This document shows, one piece after another, positions 6,745-9,580 of a DNA stretch of 9,580 nt. Where the stretch lies: contig JAJRAX010000197.1 in assembly GCA_028679775.1 (NCBI GenBank), positions 1 to 9,580 of the forward strand, given 5' to 3'. Position 1 is the stretch's first letter, and each line of letters opens with the position of its first letter. A model generated the notes under the pieces. It worked only from the letters and a program-made list of their open reading frames with translations, ran no database searches and was not told the DNA's origin. The stretch is from Methanothrix sp. Lineage in GTDB: Archaea; Halobacteriota; Methanosarcinia; Methanotrichales; Methanotrichaceae. The position numbers and the translations under genes were made by a program.

Positions 6745-6753
6745 AATATAAAT
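6745..6753 (+). promoter_or_regulatory. Box A (TATA) in the divergent intergenic region
   Basis: GGGCAAAAAATATAAATG has an A-rich BRE-like element followed by TATAAAT. In the plus direction transcription would start near 6775-6780, about 30 bases before the ribosome-site/ACG pair of the repeat-protein gene. The opposite strand reads TTTATATT, so the box could also serve the minus-strand glucan operon, with a leader of about 90 bases. The BRE side favours the plus direction. A weaker minus-strand alternative is CCGAAAGACCTAATTA around 6704-6689, about 55-70 bases from the KaiC-like start. Confidence 0.55.
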
Positions 6754-6798
6754 GATAAGCAAGATCCAATAAATTGATTCAAGAAAAAGCCATGCATT

Positions 6799-6812
6799 GA
6801 GGAAGAGATACG
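6799..6812 (+). promoter_or_regulatory. Ribosome-binding site followed by an ACG codon at the expected start
   Basis: GAGG (6799-6802) is followed after seven bases by ACG (6810-6812). The ACG opens a frame reading K-S-I-T-F-I-V-V-L-L-V-L-M-Q, a complete signal-peptide core continuous with the repeat protein. An in-frame TGA at 6798-6800 rules out the ATG at 6792. This is the best-placed initiation site, but it lacks a standard start codon. Confidence 0.5.
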
Positions 6813-6833
6813 AAATCGATTACATTCATAGTT

Positions 6834-8198
6834 GTGCTGCTTGTGTTGATGCAAGTAATGCCGGAGATATCCTCCGGGCAATCATCGACATCTGTCCCAG
6901 CTGATGTGATCCTTGCCAAGATAAGGCTGGGTGAGAAGGTAGACTATGATCACATCGTGGTTACCGGGCACCTCAGCTCCGATCGACTGGCACTGACTGC
7001 CAAGCAGATCCTGCGCATTCCATTTGAAGTGAAAGTGGGGACATTAGATAGTCCAATCACAGCGAATTCTTCGATATCAATCACCAATTCATGGATTGAG
7101 GGCAATGTAGATTTTAATAACACGATCTTCAGTCGTTCTGTCAGCTTTAAAAATACAGTGTTCGCGAATAATTCATCCTTCAGGGGCTGCCAATTTAACG
7201 GCGACGCAACCTTCGCTGGTTCTGGGTTTGGTGGGATTGCCGACTTCCAGAAATCCCAGTTCTTGGCAAAGGCAGACTTTTCCCATGCGGTATCATTAGG
7301 ACCAGCAATCTTTTTTGGCACCCAATTCGATGATAGTGCGAGCTTTAGCCAGAGCGATTTTTATAATATATCATCCTGGTGGGGAGCCAAATTCGCAGGA
7401 CCCGTTAGCTTCTCAGGATCCTGGTTTAATGATTACGTCGAGTTCATTGAGACTCAATTTGGAGCAGAGGCCTCATTTGATGAGGCTCATTTCCTGGGAC
7501 CTGCTTATTTCTCAGGAGCAATCTTCAGCAGCCTTGCCACCTTTAATGGAACTCGATTTGAAATAGAGGCCACATTTATGGATGCTGACTTCATCGCGCC
7601 AGTTGAATTCACAAATACCGTCTTCAACGGATCCATTGGATTCAGCTCGGCTGAATTCAAGGAGATAGCATCATTTGGTGAGGCTCAATTCAACAGGTCA
7701 GCCATCTTCAATGAATCAAAATTCTATAAGCCTGCAGAATTTTCCAAATGCAGGTTTGGCGACTCTGCCGACTTCAGCAGTTCTCAGTTCAACCAGGACT
7801 GCAACTTCAACGATTCTACCTTATCAGGCCTGGCAAATTTCCAGGGAGCCAAATTCCTGGAATACGCGGATTTCAGCGGCACCCAGTTCATGGATGACGC
7901 CAATTTCAGTTGCACGATGTTTGATGGGCCGGCAGATTTCAGCAGGGCCACGTTCGAGAAGAATGCCAGCCTATTTGAGGCCAAATTCCAAAAGAATGCA
8001 CACATGGAAAGCTGCAGGATTGAAGACCTCAATTTAACGAAAGCAAGATATCCCTGGATATTCCTGCATTGGGACTCCATAGGCAATTTCGAATCTGATG
8101 AGGACGCCTATTGTTGCATCTTGAAGAACTATGACAACCTCGGCTGGCTGCAAGATTCAAGGAACTGCGGTTCTGAGCTCAAACGAAAATTCGAATAG
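6834..8198 (+). CDS. Exported Phe-rich pentapeptide-type (5+6 undecapeptide) repeat protein
   Basis: A 454-residue product if it starts at GTG 6834. If initiation is at ACG 6810 it gains eight residues (K-S-I-T-F-I-V preceded by the initiator) that complete a lipophilic signal peptide ending near S-S-G-Q-S. Residues 22-93 are a non-repeat lead-in. Residues 94-401 are 28 consecutive 11-residue units, F-x-x-x-x-F-x-x-x-A/S-D/S/E, with aromatic or aliphatic residues five and six apart and no insertion. This is the PF13576-like variety of pentapeptide repeat, expected to fold as a right-handed beta-helix. The last 53 residues (A-Y-C-C-I-L-K-N-Y-D-N-L-G-W) are a non-repeat cap with no membrane anchor. 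No enzymatic motif is visible; a cell-surface binding or structural role is plausible but unproven. It is transcribed away from the glucan operon and followed by a terminator. Confidence 0.85.
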   Translation: MLLVLMQVMPEISSGQSSTSVPADVILAKIRLGEKVDYDHIVVTGHLSSDRLALTAKQILRIPFEVKVGTLDSPITANSSISITNSWIEGNVDFNNTIFSRSVSFKNTVFANNSSFRGCQFNGDATFAGSGFGGIADFQKSQFLAKADFSHAVSLGPAIFFGTQFDDSASFSQSDFYNISSWWGAKFAGPVSFSGSWFNDYVEFIETQFGAEASFDEAHFLGPAYFSGAIFSSLATFNGTRFEIEATFMDADFIAPVEFTNTVFNGSIGFSSAEFKEIASFGEAQFNRSAIFNESKFYKPAEFSKCRFGDSADFSSSQFNQDCNFNDSTLSGLANFQGAKFLEYADFSGTQFMDDANFSCTMFDGPADFSRATFEKNASLFEAKFQKNAHMESCRIEDLNLTKARYPWIFLHWDSIGNFESDEDAYCCILKNYDNLGWLQDSRNCGSELKRKFE

Positions 8199-8245
8199 AA
8201 TGGTTCTTCTTGAGGCGGCCCACAATGCCACTACCAAAATGGAAG

Positions 8246-8312
8246 CCGGGATAAAAGAGAGCAATCGAGAAGGCAGACATCCCGGCAGGAAAAGTGTTAC
8301 AATGTTTTTTTT
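8246..8312 (+). terminator. Inverted repeat plus eight-T run after the repeat-protein gene
   Basis: CCGGGAT (8246-8252) and ATCCCGG (8279-8285) form a perfect seven-pair stem with a 26-base loop. An uninterrupted run of eight T follows at 8305-8312. The T-run is the stronger element by archaeal standards. The rest of the gap up to 8440 is A+T-rich, with a loose TCGA-containing inverted repeat near 8379-8402 and no credible gene. Confidence 0.6.
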
Positions 8313-8440
8313 AATTATCCGGCAAATGGTGTATTATTTAGTATGAATTTTATCAAGAAGAACTAAAGCGATATTGTTCATATAATCGACTTCTCGATAT
8401 ATTTTATAGAACACTACTTTATTTTCCAATTGCGATCGAC

Positions 8441-8454
8441 AAAAACGTTTAAAT
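8441..8454 (+). promoter_or_regulatory. Candidate box A promoter for a leaderless Cache-protein transcript
   Basis: AAAAACGTTTAAAT combines an A-rich BRE-like stretch with TTTAAAT (8448-8454), centred about 29 bases upstream of ATG 8480. Transcription would therefore start at or next to the start codon. The absence of a ribosome-binding site before the ATG agrees with a leaderless mRNA. TATATTTTAT near 8396-8405 is a possible second box. Confidence 0.5.
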
Positions 8455-8479
8455 GCAGCAATATGCTTAAAAGTCAATT

Positions 8480-9463
8480 ATGAAGATGATTATCGCATAT
8501 ACGGCAATGCTATTGGCTGTCACAGCAATTGCATTAGGGGTCTCAACAGCAAAAGACGACCCCGGTGAATCCATCAATCTCAGTTCATCGTCAACACCTC
8601 TTGCGCAGAGTTCATCCTTAGTCGAGCTAGTCGATTTCGTGAGAGAAGCTCGCGACTATGCCCGTGACGCAGACCGCGAGATGGCATGCAAGGAATTTGA
8701 TAATAAGACAGGCAGATTCGTGCGAGGAGATCTCTACATCTACGCCTACGACTTCCAGGGAACAAATGTCGCCCATCCCTTCCGGCCAGATTTTATCGGC
8801 AAGAACAAGGCCAATTTAACCGATCCAAATGGAGTGGCTCTGATTAAAGACCTGGCCGATTGTTCCAAGAGAGGCGAGGACTTCACTTATTTCATATTCC
8901 CCAATCCGGATCACGCTGACAAAGATGAGCTGAAGGTCGGCTATACTGCAAATGTTGATGACAACTGGTGGGTGGGTTCAGGAGTCTATTTGTCCGATGT
9001 TCCTGCCTTCTTCCAGTCGGAGTCCAGAGATAATCTAGTCGCCTTCGTGGATGAAGCCGCCAAATATGCTGAGGAGAACGGACGAGAGAAATCTCTGCAG
9101 GCATTCAATGACAAGAACGGCTCATTCGTTTCCGGCAACCTCTACATATTTGCCTATGACTTCAACGGCACCACTCTGTCGCTGCCCTATCAGCCCGAAC
9201 TTCTGGGATCAAACCGCATGGATGCTAAGGACTCGAATGGAATTGCATTTGTGCGAAATTGTATCGACCAGGCAAAGAGAGGCGAAGGTTATCTGTATTA
9301 CATCTACCCCAATCCCAGCAGGAATATGGAGGACGATCTCAAGCTCAGCTATGTGAGGGGCATTGATAACGACTGGTGCGTGGGTGCTGGAATCTATGCA
9401 TCTGAATCAAATACCACGAATGCCACCAGCCCAACATACCTGGGCGAGATCGGCAGCAGTTAG
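8480..9463 (+). CDS. Secreted protein of two tandem Cache-like (sCache) sensor domains
   Basis: A 327-residue exported protein. The signal peptide is MKMIIAYTAMLLAVTAIALG, with a likely cut around 20-24, then a Ser-rich linker. Two copies of a Cache-type ligand-binding domain follow, about residues 47-171 and 184-307. Each has a long amphipathic helix, then F-x-N/D-K-x-G-x-F-V-x-G-x-L-Y-I-x-A-Y-D-F-x-G (73-94 and 209-230), D-x-N-G (115-118 and 251-254), a Y-F/I-x-P-N-P strand and W-x-V-G-x-G-x-Y. Such domains bind small organic ligands outside the cell, usually on chemoreceptors or histidine kinases. Here there is no second membrane segment or signalling domain, so it may be a free or surface-bound binding protein. 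The tail has N-T-T and N-A-T, possible N-glycosylation sites. ATG 8480 fits the promoter spacing. Confidence 0.88.
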   Translation: MKMIIAYTAMLLAVTAIALGVSTAKDDPGESINLSSSSTPLAQSSSLVELVDFVREARDYARDADREMACKEFDNKTGRFVRGDLYIYAYDFQGTNVAHPFRPDFIGKNKANLTDPNGVALIKDLADCSKRGEDFTYFIFPNPDHADKDELKVGYTANVDDNWWVGSGVYLSDVPAFFQSESRDNLVAFVDEAAKYAEENGREKSLQAFNDKNGSFVSGNLYIFAYDFNGTTLSLPYQPELLGSNRMDAKDSNGIAFVRNCIDQAKRGEGYLYYIYPNPSRNMEDDLKLSYVRGIDNDWCVGAGIYASESNTTNATSPTYLGEIGSS

Positions 9464-9513
9464 AACCGCCGACAATCCGCAGTCGCTTCCAAATAGCCGA
9501 AACGCGCCGTCGA

Positions 9514-9549
9514 GGTGCTCTGTTATTTACAAGCACCAGCATTTTTTTT
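9514..9549 (+). terminator. Hairpin plus eight-T run after the Cache-protein gene
   Basis: GGTGCT (9514-9519) pairs perfectly with AGCACC (9532-9537) around a 12-base A+T-rich loop, with eight T following at 9542-9549. It stands about 50 bases past the stop codon. Nothing further is recognisable up to the window end. Confidence 0.7.
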
Positions 9550-9580
9550 CGGTTCCTTGCTGTATTAGGTGGCCAATGGA

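Noticed and set aside
6559..6762. Minus-strand open frame of 67 codons upstream of and overlapping the KaiC-like gene
   Set aside because: It overlaps the KaiC-like N-terminus out of frame and begins inside the TATA region; no family features are visible.
7113..8036. Possible CRISPR or DNA-level tandem repeat array in the repeat-protein gene
   Set aside because: The periodicity is at protein level (33 bases) with strongly diverged nucleotide sequence and no constant repeat/spacer pattern.
8131..8346. Plus-strand open frame of 71 codons across the end of the repeat-protein gene and its terminator
   Set aside because: It has no recognisable product, overlaps the known frame and runs through the eight-T terminator; kept only as a possible remnant of a longer C-terminus.
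264..8446. ATCGACAAAAAC occurring both near 264-275 and near 8435-8446
   Set aside because: A 12-base match in A-rich intergenic sequence with different contexts is probably chance; no third copy was noticed.

Overview
The window looks like part of a methanogenic archaeon's chromosome, most likely a Methanothrix (Methanosaeta)-type methanogen. The pointers are a tRNA gene without encoded CCA, TATA-type (box A) promoters with T-rich terminators, GGTGA/GGAG ribosome sites, a single-domain KaiC-like ATPase, a eukaryote-like (GT3) glycogen synthase, and secreted Phe-rich pentapeptide-type and Cache proteins of kinds common in such methanogens. The genus is an inference from gene content; no 16S or methanogenesis gene is present.

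Left edge (1-474): the first 40 codons of an IS200/IS605-type tnpB run off the window on the minus strand. Next come a strong GC hairpin resembling an IS605-type end in the opposite orientation, then a minus-strand tRNA-Thr(GGU).

Centre (475-6635, all minus strand): a glycogen / alpha-glucan cluster. Read in transcription order, it is a KaiC-like RecA-fold ATPase, a GT3-type glycogen synthase, a GT4/GT5-type glycosyltransferase and a GalT-family nucleotidyltransferase, separated by 39, 16 and 16 bases and so probably one operon. After a 207-base gap with its own candidate promoter comes a second GT4/GT5 glycosyltransferase, followed 109 bases later by the tRNA. The three transferases would lengthen glucan chains from nucleotide-glucose, the GalT-like enzyme would exchange or release sugar nucleotides, and the KaiC-like ATPase is a plausible regulator. 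No glucose-1-phosphate adenylyltransferase, branching enzyme or phosphorylase is in the window.

Right side (6636-9580, plus strand): a divergent intergenic region leads into two genes for exported proteins. The first is a long beta-helix protein built of 28 uninterrupted 11-residue (5+6) repeats; the codon best placed to start its signal peptide is ACG. The second is a secreted protein of two tandem Cache-like domains, with a probably leaderless promoter. Each is followed by a hairpin plus an eight-T terminator. The two are probably cell-surface proteins unrelated to the glucan operon.
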